NCBI GenBank assembly: GCA_021396245.1
Contig: WNYE01000044.1
Span: 280,683-344,682 of the forward strand
From: Sporothrix humicola
Lineage: Eukaryota > Ascomycota > Sordariomycetes > Ophiostomatales > Ophiostomataceae
Direction of reading: 5' to 3'
Length of the DNA: 64,000 nt
Shown: piece after piece, positions 1-10,753 of the stretch
How positions within the stretch are numbered: the first letter of the stretch is position 1
How the letters are laid out: the number at the start of each line of letters is the position of its first letter
Translations under genes and position numbers: made by a program
The notes under the pieces: model-generated
The model's input: the letters and a program-made list of their open reading frames with translations, nothing else
Databases searched by the model: none
What the model was told of the DNA's origin: nothing

Positions 1-729
1 GTTATTATTATACCCCGGCTCATCGATGCCCTGCGATCTATAAATGCATTGGAATTTTCTTGACAATAATAACTGTCTTCATGTTTGTGAAGTAAAATGA
101 TACGATTAGTGATGATATTGGCGTTGATTACCAGCTATATTTGCTCAGTTATCTTGCCTTTGTACAGGGTCAGTACACTACCAACTGAAATAGGCTCTAG
201 CTATTACGATCTATTATACTGTGATGAGCTGATGCTTGGTTCTTAGTCGGAAAATAAGGGGTGTTATGATCGCCAACCCTGGTCCTTGGTTCCCAATTGA
301 AATGCTAGTTTTCTGGTCCTATTTCTGATCCCCCTGAGAATATCATAATTCCGATGCACCAAAAACGAAAACGTTGTACATCCACTTTTTATCGTACTGC
401 GTACAATTGCATTCTATCTGCTAGTTGTAATTTATATGATGATAACTCTGGCCAGCCTGTACGACTGGAAGGTGGGAGATATAGGGGAAATGAAAACGCC
501 ATAAAATAGACTTCAAAAAACAACCAGAGGCACCCCCTCCAAGAAAAATACAAATATAAAAGCCAAAAAAGAAACAGGATGGTAACGCCATTATGGTAAA
601 CAAACAATGAGAGAAAAGCCAAGCCAGATGACACACCGTCATTACACACTCAAAACACTTTTCTGGCGACGCAACCGCTGCCATGTCAAAACAAACACTC
701 CCCGCCCCGCCCTTCACGCTCCGTGTTTC
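1..729. other. Left-edge non-coding stretch downstream of RPB5
   Basis: No convincing coding frame lies here. The DNA is AT-rich and includes the 3' flank of the minus-strand RPB5 gene. The only open frames are short, overlap on both strands and have no recognisable domain. Confidence 0.6.
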
Positions 730-1629
730 TTACACGCACAACCGGTAACTGGCGTAGCGACCGGCAGTCTCACTCGTGCGGATGATCTTGACGACCTGGC
801 CGCGTCTCAGGCCGAGGTAGCGGGCCACGGGGTCCTTTTGCTGGATACGAGGCAGCTGGGTCTCCTTGAGACGGTAGCGGGCCAGCAGGGCGGTCTTCTC
901 CTCCTTGCTCAGCACGACGTGGGTGGGCACCAGCTCGTGGTGGGTGATGTTGACGAGCAGATCGTCCTGGATAAAGCACTCGATGTGAGTGTACATCATC
1001 GTGGCGTTGATAACTTTACGAGCCTGTGCACTCAGGGCGCCCTGGGTGACCATGATGCCGGCGCGGAAGCTGTGGTCGTCGCAGTGCTGGACAAAGCGCT
1101 TGATCTCCTTGACACCGATCTGGGACTCGGTCATGAACTCGACCCAGACGGTGCCGCAGTCGTGCTCGGGGTTGGGATTTGCGGCAGTGGGCGGTGGCGT
1201 GTACTTCTTGATCATGGCGTCCGTTGGCCGGGCAGAGAACTGCATCTTTCCGCGGCTGCAGGTAGTACGTTAGTAGGCTGATAGGATTCTAGAAAGGATG
1301 CTAGAAGGTAGAGTCTAATTCAAAGACATACTCGGCGGTGCCGTCGGGCAGGGTGAACTTGTTCAGAAACTCGTCGAAGCTGATCTTGACCTCCTCGTCG
1401 GCCAGCTCGTAGCCCTGTTGTGCCATGTTAGCCGCTGCTTCCGTTGATGCGTCTTCGCCATGCCCGTTCCTGATCCTTGCGTAGTTTTCTCGTTTCTCCT
1501 CCATCACTCCCCCAAAGGGCAACGCACTCTATCTTGGCACATCTCGTGGACTGTCCGCCACGCGCGCCAGAGCTTGCGCAGCTCACGCTGCTTGGCCGGA
1601 TCCTCCTCGCCGTTTGGTGAGAACGACAT
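730..1629 (-). CDS. RPB5: RPB5/RPABC1, shared subunit of RNA polymerases I, II and III
   Basis: Common subunit of all three nuclear RNA polymerases; it forms the lower jaw near incoming DNA. Three exons on the minus strand (1528-1629, 1332-1414, 730-1255) join to 236 aa, close to the roughly 215 aa usual for the family. The N-terminal eukaryote-specific jaw has the LWRAWRTVHEM stretch and continues across intron 1 as CQDR-GYELADEEVKIS. The C-terminal assembly domain, shared with archaeal RpoH, is unmistakable: NITHHELVPTHVVLS, then LPRIQQKDPVARYLGLRRG and SETAGRYASYR. Intron 1 has donor GTGCGT and a GCTAAC branch point; intron 2 has GTATGT and CTAAC. The start at 1629 is the first Met that gives the conserved N-terminus. 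It diverges from BFR1 across about 1.17 kb. Confidence 0.96.
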
Positions 1630-2798
1630 TGTGTCTGTGAAAATCGACGGTCTGGCGTTACTGGGCCCGTCAGCTGCGTGTGCTGGGTTGTTCGTCGTTT
1701 ATCGGTCTGCTCGTCGTCGAGTAGAGCTTTCGTCGGAGCGCGCAGTCGTGACAAATCGCAAGTCGCGGCACCGAAGAAGTGCAGTTGTCGTTGTCGTTGT
1801 AAAAATAGAGAGAGAGGGAAACAATCGAGGGACGCACGCAAAGTGTCGTCGACAAAGGGTGGGTGCGTGGTTGTCGAAGTTGGAGGATGAATGTGGAAAA
1901 GCCTTTGTCGCTTTGAGGTCTGTTGGTTTGAGTTTGGCGCTGCTTTTCGCTTTTGCTCCCTTTCCCGCCTTCCCTCTGGCAAGAAAAAAGTTTCGCCTGC
2001 AAACCCATACTAAAGGCAAGAGCCAGAAGCGACCCACTTTTCACACCTACGACACGTGACTGAGCTTGCTTATCGCGATTCCAGATTTCTTATCGCGACG
2101 GCTCCTTCCTTTTCACTCGATTTATTTATTTTTGACCCTTTGGGGGGTTTGCCCCACATTTTTGCGACCGGGGTTCACAGACCAGGCCAATCGACTGCTC
2201 AGTGGTTCCTTCCTTTTGGAATTTTTGACACGGGGCCGAACGTCGAAAAAAAAATGAGTACTTGTACAGTTGAAAATGGCCACCTTTTTGCAACGGGCTG
2301 AGTGACTTGTTCCTGCCCTTTCGAGTTCACTTTGCTCCTTCCCCCTCCCCACACAGTAGAAAGCAGTAGAAGTACTCCGTAGAACTGCAGGAACGACCAA
2401 CTAGCAACTGTAGACCAGCGAGACCAGCTGTATGGGAAGGGACTACAGTGAGTGATTTGGCTTTTGTAATAATACTGCGTAGAGAGTGCTCTTGCGCTAC
2501 TGCAGTTTTGCGACTATTATTTTGCTGACCCTTATTTTTTGGCTCGCTTTCTCCCCTTTTCCTTTCTTTGATTCCTTTCTTCTCACCCCCTCAGCTCCGA
2601 TCGGTAAACATTCCTGCGATACCGCATCCAACAACTACGCGGGCAGCCTCGAGATCGGCATTTCTCGTCACTCCGATCTTCTTTTGCTAATTCCTCGTCC
2701 TCGACTTTGCTCGCCTTTTTCCCGACGAAGCAATCCTCTTGCTCTCTCTTCTTCTTTCGCCATCTCATCAGTCCCTCATCCCTTTCTCTTCTATCACA
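1630..2798. promoter_or_regulatory. Divergent promoter region RPB5/BFR1
   Basis: About 1.17 kb separate two housekeeping genes transcribed outward. The BFR1 side (about 2510-2798) is CT-rich on the coding strand, typical of fungal core promoters and leaders. A CACGTGAC E-box lies at 2053-2060 and a TACTCCGTA nonamer at 2373-2381. No ORF here is convincing. Transcription starts cannot be placed from sequence alone. Confidence 0.6.
2053..2060. promoter_or_regulatory. CACGTGAC E-box (bHLH/Cbf1-type site)
   Basis: The octamer fits the Cbf1-type consensus RTCACRTG read in reverse. It sits mid-way in the RPB5/BFR1 divergent promoter. Binding is inferred from the motif only. Confidence 0.35.
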
Positions 2799-4474
2799 AT
2801 GGCAGAGACTGCGACAGCACCTGCGGCTGAGGCTGCCTCTACCCGCCCCCAGAAGCCCGATGAGGATGCTTTCCGGAAGAACCTCGACAAGGCCGAGAAG
2901 GCACACAGTGATGTGATGACTCGCTACGTATGTTGTCCTTTCCCGATCGACGAAAGCCCGACATGTGACATCAAATGCAAGGGCGGCGGCATATCATATA
3001 TCGTGTATATCATATATACGGAGACACGATCAATGCCAGACGATACGATTACGAGTTACTAACCCGTTGTCCTATAGAACGCCATCAAGGCCAAGATCGA
3101 CAGCGCCCAGACCAAGAAGGACGGCCCCCCGTCGCCCGCCCAGCAGCGTCGCCAGGAGCTCATCGCCAAGCTCAACGAGATCCGCCAGAAGCAGGCCGGC
3201 GGCAAGTCTGCGCGCACATCCAAGCAGGAGCAGATCAAGCGCCTCGATGAGCAGCTGCGCAGCCGCATCAGTGAGCAGAAGGAGGCCCGCGGCAAGCTGG
3301 CCTTCAAGACGGTCAACGACCTCGACAACCAGGTGGCCAAGCTCCAGGCGCAGGTCGAGACCGGCCGGATGCAGATGGTCGACGAGCGCAAGGCGCTGGA
3401 GGAGATCAGCAAGCTTAACAGAGCTCGCAAGAACTTTGCCGGCTTTGATGCCCAGGAGAAGCAGATTGCCGATCTGCGCGCCAACATCAAGCAGATCAAG
3501 GACAGCATGGAGGACCCCGAGGCCAAGGCCCTGAGCGAGCAGTACAACACCCTGCAGGCCGAGCTCGACGTCATCAAGGCCGAGCAGGACAGCGTCTACA
3601 AGAACCTGTCGAGCCTGCGCGACGAGCGCAGCAAGCTGCACGCGGAGCAGCGCGAGAAGTTCGACGCCATCCGCAAGCTCAAGGACGAGTACTACGGCGC
3701 CAAGAAGGCTTTTGCCAGCTACGAGCGCGAGGCCCGCAACAAGGCGCGGGAGCGCAGACAGGCCGAGCGCGAGCGCTTCGAGCGCGAGCGCAAGAAGGAG
3801 CGTGCCCAGCGCATGCTTACCGAGGCCAGCGACCCGGCCTACCTCGACGAGATCCGCCGCGCCCGCAGCCTGCTGCACTTCTTCGATCCCTCGTCTACCC
3901 CGGCCCCGGCTGCTGCTGCCTCCAACGGCTCTGGCTCGCTCAGCGCCCAGGCTACCCGCAAGGTCGATGATTCCGGCCTTAAGGGCACGCGCCTGGTGCG
4001 CAAGGAGGACCGCGACGACGAGTTCTTCATGACGCCTGCCAAGAAGTCCGGCAAGAAGGGCGGCAAGAAGGAGGGCGCTGCTGCCTCGAGCACCAAGTTC
4101 AGCGTGCCCCCGTCCGTTATTGAGGACTGCGCCTCTATGGGCCTGAACCCCCCGGCCAGCGCTGCCGATATCCCCGATGTCATTGAGAAGGTCAAGGCCA
4201 AGCTGGCCCACTGGGAGGAGGACCAGGCCGCCCAGACCAAGCGGGTAAGTCAAACAATGCCTTGTATAAAATATTTCATGTCATGTCCCAGTACTAACAG
4301 CTTCAGAACATCGAGAAGGCCCAGAAGGAGATCGAGAAGATCGAGAAGGAGGAGGAGGCCGCCTCCGGCGACAAGGCTGTTGTCGAAGTCACCACTGACC
4401 TCAAGGACAGCTCGCTCAACGAGAAGAAGGGCGACGAGACCAAGGAGGCCGCCAAGGAGGAGGCTACCGCATAA
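2799..4474 (+). CDS. BFR1: BFR1-like nuclear segregation / polysome-associated coiled-coil protein
   Basis: Homologue of yeast Bfr1, an mRNP and polysome-associated coiled-coil protein linked to ER-localised translation and ploidy control. Exons 2799-2927, 3078-4244 and 4307-4474 give 487 aa (yeast Bfr1 is 470). Introns have GTATGT and GTAAGT donors; the second has an ACTAAC branch point. Residues from about 44 to 290 are almost pure charged heptads (Lys/Glu/Arg/Gln-rich coiled coil). They contain a RARKNFAGF-type segment and a long basic run of ARNKARERRQAERERF type, both typical of the family. A low-complexity Ala/Ser linker follows. The C-terminus has a conserved VPPSVIEDCASMGLNPP segment and then a Lys/Glu-rich tail encoded by exon 3. 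The start is the first Met, in a good CACAATGGC context. Confidence 0.92.
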
Positions 4475-5717
4475 CCGTGAAAATGATGAAATAAATCCCA
4501 GGTCGCGTGAGACCTGTATTGCTTCATTTTTTAACACTTTTTTGCAGGCAGCTGGCCTCACTTCTCACCTTTTACGTTAACTTTTTTTGTCCAAAAAGGT
4601 CTAATCGACCACTTTCACCCCAATTTTGTCTACCTCTTTGCCCCCATTCTTCCTCCGCTCTCCTCGTCTTTTGCACAAAAACTATATTATATCTTGTTTG
4701 CCGGAGGGCCTTCTCTTTTTGCTGTATCTTGCGCTGTCTTTTTGCACCTTCTTTTTGTCAAGCCAAAACTATTTTCTAGACCTTGATTTTATAAACCTTT
4801 TATCATTGTCTCTCTTTTCCGGGTTACTCTTCTTCTGACCCTCATAGTTTCCTTGAGGGTTTGTCGATTTTCAAACCGTTTTTTACTGGGTGAGCAGTTT
4901 AATGCTCAGGTTATTAAAAAGAAGAAAAATTTACAGCGTGGTCATGAATTGTACTTGTTGCTTTTATAGCAAGAACAAAAGCTCTATATTACATATGCAG
5001 TTGAGGGAACAAATAAAAACAGAATACTGCAAATGATGTGTTTGCTGTTGTGCTCAAATAAAGAAAACCACCTGTGCTTGACGTTGTTATATGATAACCT
5101 GCTTGTCATTATGTTTGATTATCTAGCCTAGCTACGGCATCAGACGGTAATAATAAGCCAGAGTTTTTGGACAGTATCGCTACAAACAGATGGAAACAAG
5201 AAAGGCAATAAAAATGAACGGAAACGCTAAAGGCAGCCTCCGTAATAACGTGTCGTTTCCATCTCGCCGTACTCCAAAAAAGTGAGAAATATAGGTAGGA
5301 GAAGAGAAGAAAATAGCGAAGGACACAGTGGTAGAGATTAAGAAAATTGGCGCCGAGAGATACAGTCTTGGATGGCTTCCATCGTTTCGATCATTTTTCT
5401 TTCACCCGGTGTAAGCAAAGAGACAAAGCATAAGGGATGAGTATGAGCAGGTTTGCTCAGCAAAATAGGAAACACAAATAAAATAAAATAAAAACCATGC
5501 AGCGCCTTCGCTTAAATGAATTTAAACAAAAAGGCGGTACGTAGAGAAAAAGGAGGCAAAAATAAAGTCACAGCAAAGAGGAAGTCGTCGTATCGTAATT
5601 ATCATTACGCAGGAAATGCAATGCACAAAGGAAACAGCCGATTAAGAAGGCAGGCTGCGCACTTTTGTTCGTCACGAGATAGAAGCGGAGAGTGCAATGG
5701 GCAACGTCTCACTCAGC
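4475..5717. other. AT-rich intergenic region between convergent genes
   Basis: This lies between the 3' ends of BFR1 (+) and the unknown gene at 5718-6566 (-). It is rich in T runs followed by A-rich sequence, as expected of two 3' UTR/polyadenylation zones. No coding frame is supported. Confidence 0.55.
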
Positions 5718-6566
5718 TCAGTATGGTGGATAGTAGGAAGGGGGCCCCGGAGGTGGCTGTCGGAAAGAAGTGCGGCGGTCTGGTTGCGGTGTTCTTGGCA
5801 TACGCTCTGATGCCGGCGGCGGTGGCGGCGTGCGCCCACGGACATCACGGACGTCTCTTGGGTGGCCGTACATGCTGATTCGCTGGGGAGCAGGTTGGGG
5901 TGGCGGAGCAGCGATACTCTCCATGCCGCTGGCAATGGTGGCGGGCCCGGCTGTTCGGCGGCCGGACTTGCGAGACCCAGAGAGGGCGCTGAGTGGTGGA
6001 TCACGCACGTTGGGGTCGTCGTCGGAGGGAAGATTGAGGCTGATCAAGCTGTAGTAGTACTCGAGGACTTCCGGGTAGCGCTGGACGGATGACTGCCAGT
6101 CGTCGTCGATGCCCCGCTTGAAGGCCATCTGGGCCTGGCTGATTTCATTCGGATGTGGTCGTGTGTGGTAGTAGTAGGCCTGCTGCTTGATCCGCTCCAT
6201 GCTTTGTTCGTGTGCCTTGAGCCGTCGATCTTTGAGAAGAGAAAAGTACTCGAGAATGTAGTCGCGTGCGTGTTCCTTGACCCACGTTCTTGTGGTATTA
6301 GTGAACGTTGTTGAGGAATTGGAAAAGCAAAGGAAACGAAGGAAACCTCAAACAATACGACAAGGTAAAAAAGTGGAAAGAACATACCTGATGTCTTCAT
6401 AAATCTGATGCATCATTCGGTTTTCGGCCTGCTTGATGGCCATTTCGAGGCCGCGCGCCTCGCAATCGCATTGGATCGTGGCGGGCGCGCGGCATATTGC
6501 GCAGTCCGGATCCATTCTGATGACGATCTTGCGAGGCTTGGGTTCTCGATACTCTTCAGTATACAT
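5718..6566 (-). CDS. Conserved fungal protein of unknown function, Cys-rich N-terminus and Pro-rich tail
   Basis: Two exons (6388-6566 and 5718-6288) join to 249 aa; donor GTATGT, branch CTAAT, acceptor AAG. I recognise the pattern as a family conserved in filamentous ascomycetes without an assigned role. Residues about 10-45 read KIVIRMDPDCAICRAPA then QCDCEARGLEMAIKQAE. The CxxC plus CxC arrangement could bind one metal ion. The middle (about 60-145) is helical and aromatic, with an HARDYILEYFSLL segment and a second conserved block, RGIDDDWQSSVQRYPEVLEYY. The last 90 residues are Pro/Arg/Ser-rich and probably disordered. There is no signal peptide or membrane segment. Function is not inferred. 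The splice is well supported because it restores a continuous helix across the junction. Confidence 0.8.
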
Positions 6567-9500
6567 TGTTTTAGTAGACGGTCCGAGGACGAAAAGAAAG
6601 AGACAAGAGAGGAGGAGGAGTCCAAGGGTGGAGCAGGGGCAGTGGAGCGGTGTCGGTCAGAGAATATGGGGATGGCATAGGGGGAGGGTATGGGGTAGAG
6701 GGCGCTTGTCGATGTGTGTGGAGTGTGGAGAGGGCTGGCAGCGGTCGTGGTCGAAGGCGTGGTGGTGAGTGTAAAGGCGGTCTAGCGAGGAGAGTGCAAC
6801 AGTGCACAATGAGGAGCTGCCAGTACGGACGACACGATCATGTCTTTGCTCGTCCTCTTGGTCTACGACTGGGCCAGCCAGGCAAACCGGAGGAAAAGAT
6901 CATAACAGTGCTCAACGTGAAGAGTTGAGAGGGGGGATGAAGGAGAAAGAAAAAAAGAAGTTGAAGATCTGGGGTGGAACAAGAGTGGAAACAGAAGACA
7001 TAAAAAGGGAGAGGGAGAGAGGAGGAGACGAGATGCAATGCATGAATATCGGGTGGTGATATCTATGAGGGAAGCAGGGGATCGTAGCTCGTCAAAGAAG
7101 ATAATCGAAATGCGACTACTAACCTGATAGATGGGAGAGAATGGGCCTGTGCCAGGATCACCACCCCACGAAAGACAAAAGGAACGAGTGGGTTGTTTGG
7201 AAAAGTGAGGCGGCGTCAGGCGGAAATCCAAATGCTGTGTGTTTACCTACATCTGTCAGTCTACGCGATCCGCTTGGCTGTAGTTGTCTCGTCATATTCT
7301 CCCGCTTCCACAACTGCTGCCAATGCTGCCAGTCCTGTCAAAACTGCCAATTCTGCCACTTTCTACCACTTTTGTCTCAGGCAGTTGGTGTGCTGGACAC
7401 AAACATGACTGGTGCTTCGACGTGGAGAGATAGTGCGTGCAGGCGGGAAAAAAATAGACCGAAACAATAGACACGAAAGACACAACAAGATAAACTAAGA
7501 GCTCCTTGGCTCTCCCTCTCTTGGGTGTCACAGGAAGTGCAGCTGCAAAAGTGCATATATTGTGTAGGATGCAAGCTCCAAAACGGACAGTGTGCACCGT
7601 AGCCCCAGAAGACCCATAAGGATGGCAAGGCCAGGATACAATGGAGGGAAGATGTGCTAAAGAGGAGAACAAAAGAGGATGTGGCTTACAGTGAAAAAGG
7701 TGTCTGACCAGGCCGGGGATACGGGATGAGCCAGGAGAAAAGAAGCTGCGGCCCGATGGCCTTGGGATGTCACTCTTGGCCTTGAGGCTCAAGGTGGGCG
7801 GCAGAAAAAGAAGAGCAATGCTGTGGAGGAGGCGTCAAAACGGCGATTATAGCGGCAGCTGAATGATATGTTCCGGATCTGAGTGCAAGATTAGTCGATG
7901 GGGCTTGTATCGCAGGTGTCTTATGAGTGTGTGCTGTGCTGATGTGCTGATGCCGGTGGACCGATGGATGATATGGGGCAAAGGGACAGGTAAGGAAACA
8001 GTAGTAAAAAAAGGGTGCCAAAGGGACCAGATTCAAGGATGATGGGAAGAAGAGCCTGTCTGTGTATGTGTCCGTATATGGCTAGATATCAAAGACCGGA
8101 GGCGTATGTGGCATGCGTTGTGTCGTGGCTCGAGTGCAGTCGCGTTCCTTCAGCAGCAGACAGCTGCAGTATGCAAGTGCAGCCAGGAAACAGCAGACGC
8201 AGAAAAGGAACAGCCGCAACAAGCAGAGAGCATCAACAGCAGCAGAGAAGTGCCCAATAACCAGACGAGAGCGGAGGCGTGACCTGCTGGTCCCAATGGC
8301 GAAAAGCCGGCCCGGCAGTGTCCAATGGATGTGAGGATGTAGATATGCGGGAGGGTAGGAAGCAGAACGCAAATAAAACGAGAAGGGGGGGTGTATGTAC
8401 TCCGTACTTTGCAGGGTATGGCTTATATGTGTTGTGAGTGGCAGAGTGGGATAAAGGGCGACGAGCTAGTCTGAGTCTGCTCACAGATCTGTCACAGTCT
8501 GCTCGTTTGCTTAGGTGCTCGAGGAGACACATGCACGAAGAGCACACGCACCCACGCAAGGATCATCCACTGATGCACCGCAGTTCGACGGCTGGGCAGG
8601 TAAACAAAGGCGTCCTAAGCCTCGTATGAGAGCTCGTGAACGTGTGAACGTGTGAGCGCGTGACGCGTGTGAAGAGCTGATGCTACACGCTCTCGGCCAG
8701 TCGTTTTGGAAAATAAGGATGAACAGAGATGAGCAACGATGACGATAGGCTCTGTGGAGAAGCGTGTGGCCGGAAATATCGGAAGAGATGCGACAAACAA
8801 GACAATCGAGACTGACGAGGCCAAGGTTGGGAGAATAAGAGCGAGGGATGAGGTAAAAGGAACACAAAGGGAGAGTCTGAAATTATATGGAGTATATGTC
8901 AAAGACACACAGGTCTGAGGAGGATGGGGATGAAAGGGAGTCTATCTATATCAAGACCTCAAAGGCGTTAGATCTGCCAGCACTTCGGCATTGGGGTTTG
9001 GAAGGCGGTGGAAACGCCGGTAACAACGCAGAGGTGGTCAAGGGGCGAGAGAAGTAGAAAGACAAAAGACGAAAAGATGACAAAGAGCAAAACTGGTGGG
9101 AAACGAGGTGCAGCAGAGTGGAAAAGAACGGCAGAAAGACAAAAGCAAGAGAGGCTCACTTCACAACGTTGGCCACGACCACCAGACGATCCAGGACGAA
9201 AGGGGGGCTGGCGGGGACGAGCACAGGAGCACAAAAGAACAAGAGCACGGCGGGGGACAAGAGACAGGAGACAGAGGAACCGGTCCAATGGTCTAGAGCG
9301 AGATTTGGTGGCGGGCGGCGACGGCGGCGGCGGCGGTCGTGCTTGTTGTCGTGGAGGGCGAGAGAGCAAGGGAGACGTCGGGAACAAAAGACAAGAGGAC
9401 GCGAGACAACAGACGGACACCAGACGACAGACGAGGCGAGCAAAAGACGTGCGTAGAAAGTTCTCAGCAGAGAGAAGAAAGTGGGTTAGGGCCGGCCGAA

Positions 9501-10753
9501 AAGGCTGGAGATGATTCGCTGCAGGAGTGGTTTCGAAGGGGGGGCTGCTGCATGCAGGGTGCGAGACGGTTTGCGTTGGGCACGGAGCGGGTTATGTACG
9601 AGTTGAGTTGGGTTGTTGTCAGTCTGGTTTGTCAGTTTGTCAGTTTGCATATTTTTGTTTCTTTTTTGTCGTGTTTATGCTTTTGTTGATTTAGGGGGGT
9701 GGCAGCTGATATGTACAAGAACGGAACAGTTTAATTGACAATAAAAGGGCAGGTGTGACCGGCTACTTTATGTGTGTGAGAATAAACACAGTTGTACACA
9801 GCAGGAGCATCTCATCGTACAAGCGAGAGGAAAGTGCGATTTGGAGCATGGCTGGCAGGGAACAGGGGGCAGGCACGACACAGAGCAACAGGGCAGCGAC
9901 TTCCTCTGCTTCATCCTTTAGTTCCCAATTGGGCAGCATCCCTCAAGGCTATGAGCTCTTTCCTTCTTTCCTTGCTGGAAGACAAGACACCCATGAATCT
10001 CCCCACGCAAATTACGGAGCACAAATAGCAAAACATCTCCGAACCAACAAAAGACGACGACCGACGGAATAACACCACCACATGCCCACCTGAACCTGTG
10101 CTGCGCTGGCGCCCGGTTGCCCTTTTGGGCTCTGGCTTGCATGCAGGCCGCTGTTCATCGACCGCCAGAAGCGTGTGCTGCTCATGCAACCCTCCCACAC
10201 CGCATCTTTAGGCCGCGGCAGCAAAAAAAATTGAGGAAAAGAGCCCCCAAAAAGCGAACAAAAAGCGGCCATATCGAGAAGAGCAATTTCCGGCTGCAGC
10301 TGGCCAGACCTAACCACGCGCTCCATTGTTCCACGGCCAACAGCGCGGCTGCATTTCCTGCATTCTTGCCCAACGATTGCGACGATGAGAGGAAGAGAGA
10401 GAAAGGCACAGAGAAAAGGCAGAATATACGAGCCCAGGTGCCGGACAGCCTCGTTCGGTCGACCTCTCTTCCATATCAGCCGCATTGACCATCATTGGCG
10501 GGGTTGTGAACTCCCGGACCGGGGGTGGAAAAGAAGAGTTGACGAAAAGCTTTGCTTTATTTTGGGTGCTTCATTTTCTGGGAGGATTTCCAATGCACCG
10601 CTAACTGCATAACACAGCTATCTTGTCACCCCGATATAGGCATCAACACTTCCCCTTTTAGTTCGCCCCATCAAAAAAATATCAAACGACAAGTAAACAA
10701 CCAGCCTTGTGAACGGCCAAAAACCCACAAAAAACTCACAGAAAAAGGCAACA
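6567..10753. other. 4.2-kb non-coding region with strong purine/pyrimidine strand bias
   Basis: No frame here has family resemblance, and the open frames on either strand are Lys/Arg/Glu-rich or Ser/Leu-rich consequences of base bias. From about 6570 to 9530 the plus strand is markedly purine-rich (GA-rich), so the minus strand, sense for the 5718-6566 gene, is CT-rich. That fits an extended promoter or leader of that gene, or an unannotated non-coding transcript. A TACTCCGTA nonamer is at 8398-8406. The last 700 bp before 10754 is the likely MTG2 promoter. Confidence 0.5.

Noticed and set aside
3072..4253. 393-aa open frame antisense to BFR1
   Set aside because: Leu/Ala-rich shadow of the coiled-coil gene's codon bias; no ATG-led domain, while the sense strand encodes a recognisable family.
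9008..9514. 168-aa Arg/Lys-rich frame
   Set aside because: Composition is a direct result of GA-rich DNA; overlapping frames are equally long.
10012..10485. 157-aa minus-strand frame upstream of MTG2
   Set aside because: Overlaps an opposite-strand frame, lacks family resemblance and lies in the probable MTG2 promoter.
10709..10753. Upstream in-frame ATG as the MTG2 start
   Set aside because: Poor context and a Lys/Gln-rich extension; ACAATGGC at 10754 fits better.
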